Shown: one piece after another, positions 5,770-5,821 of the stretch
Numbering within the stretch: position 1 is the stretch's first letter
Layout: each line of letters begins with the position of its first letter
Assembly (NCBI GenBank): GCA_003641405.1
Contig: QNAF01000176.1
Coordinates: forward strand, 1-5,821
Reading direction: 5' to 3'
Source of the DNA: Candidatus Zixiibacteriota bacterium
Lineage (GTDB): Bacteria; Zixibacteria; MSB-5A5; GN15; FEB-12
Length of the DNA: 5,821 nt
Notes under the pieces: model-generated
What the model saw: only the letters and a program-made list of their open reading frames with translations
Told to the model about the DNA's origin: nothing
Databases searched by the model: none
Program-made: the position numbers and the translations under genes

Positions 5770-5821
5770 TCTTCCCCCGATAAAACGGACACGTTAAGAA
5801 GATAGTGCTTGCTGTCGCTCG
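5767..5821. mobile_element. Probable end of an IS3-family insertion sequence (partial)
   Basis: From 5767 the sequence changes from hydrophobic coding to TGATCTTCCCCC, then GGACACGTTAAG at 5787-5798. A TG-started tip with a C-run followed by GGACAC about 20 bases in is, from memory, the common pattern of IS3-family termini. No frame here continues the membrane protein: all three meet stops soon after the junction. The transposase genes and other end would lie beyond the window, so family and orientation are tentative. Confidence 0.5.

Noticed and set aside
5136..5792. Long - strand open frame of 218 residues opposite the DUF2339 gene
   Set aside because: It is low-complexity, rich in S/A/R, antisense to clear membrane-helix coding sequence, and crosses the presumed IS junction.

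Overview
The window looks bacterial: Shine-Dalgarno-led genes, short operonic gaps, mixed ATG/GTG/TTG starts and roughly balanced GC. Nothing fixes the taxon. The intergenic repeat built on TTCGACAAGCTCA / CAGGGTGACAG is, from memory, common in genomes of uncultivated candidate phyla such as Zixibacteria-like lineages; this is a weak hint only.

Layout. Positions 1-180 are an upstream region without a convincing gene. Positions 181-2893 form a tight + strand operon of three genes: a two-repeat DUF5752 protein, a TreT-like GT4 glycosyltransferase (best start is a TTG at 860, overlapping the previous gene by 8 bases), and an OtsB-type trehalose-6-phosphate phosphatase. Together they point to trehalose (or a related glucoside) synthesis without the usual GT20 OtsA enzyme. 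Positions 2894-3285 hold no gene. They contain a 203-base element closed by 31-base inverted arms with further hairpins inside, a perfect 20-base inverted repeat, and a cluster of the short interspersed repeat. Positions 3286-3867 (- strand) encode an unrecognised 193-residue soluble protein that converges on the operon and whose stop codon lies inside the repeat. Positions 3868-4080 are a divergent intergenic region with a candidate promoter. From 4081 a DUF2339-type multi-spanning membrane protein runs to 5769.

The DUF2339 reading frame stops in the middle of an internal repeat, exactly where a sequence resembling the end of an IS3-family insertion sequence begins (TGATCTTCCCCC...GGACAC). 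The gene is therefore probably interrupted, with the element supplying the TGA stop. The most interesting points are the non-canonical TreT-like/OtsB/DUF5752 pairing, the large structured intergenic element, and the IS-truncated membrane gene.
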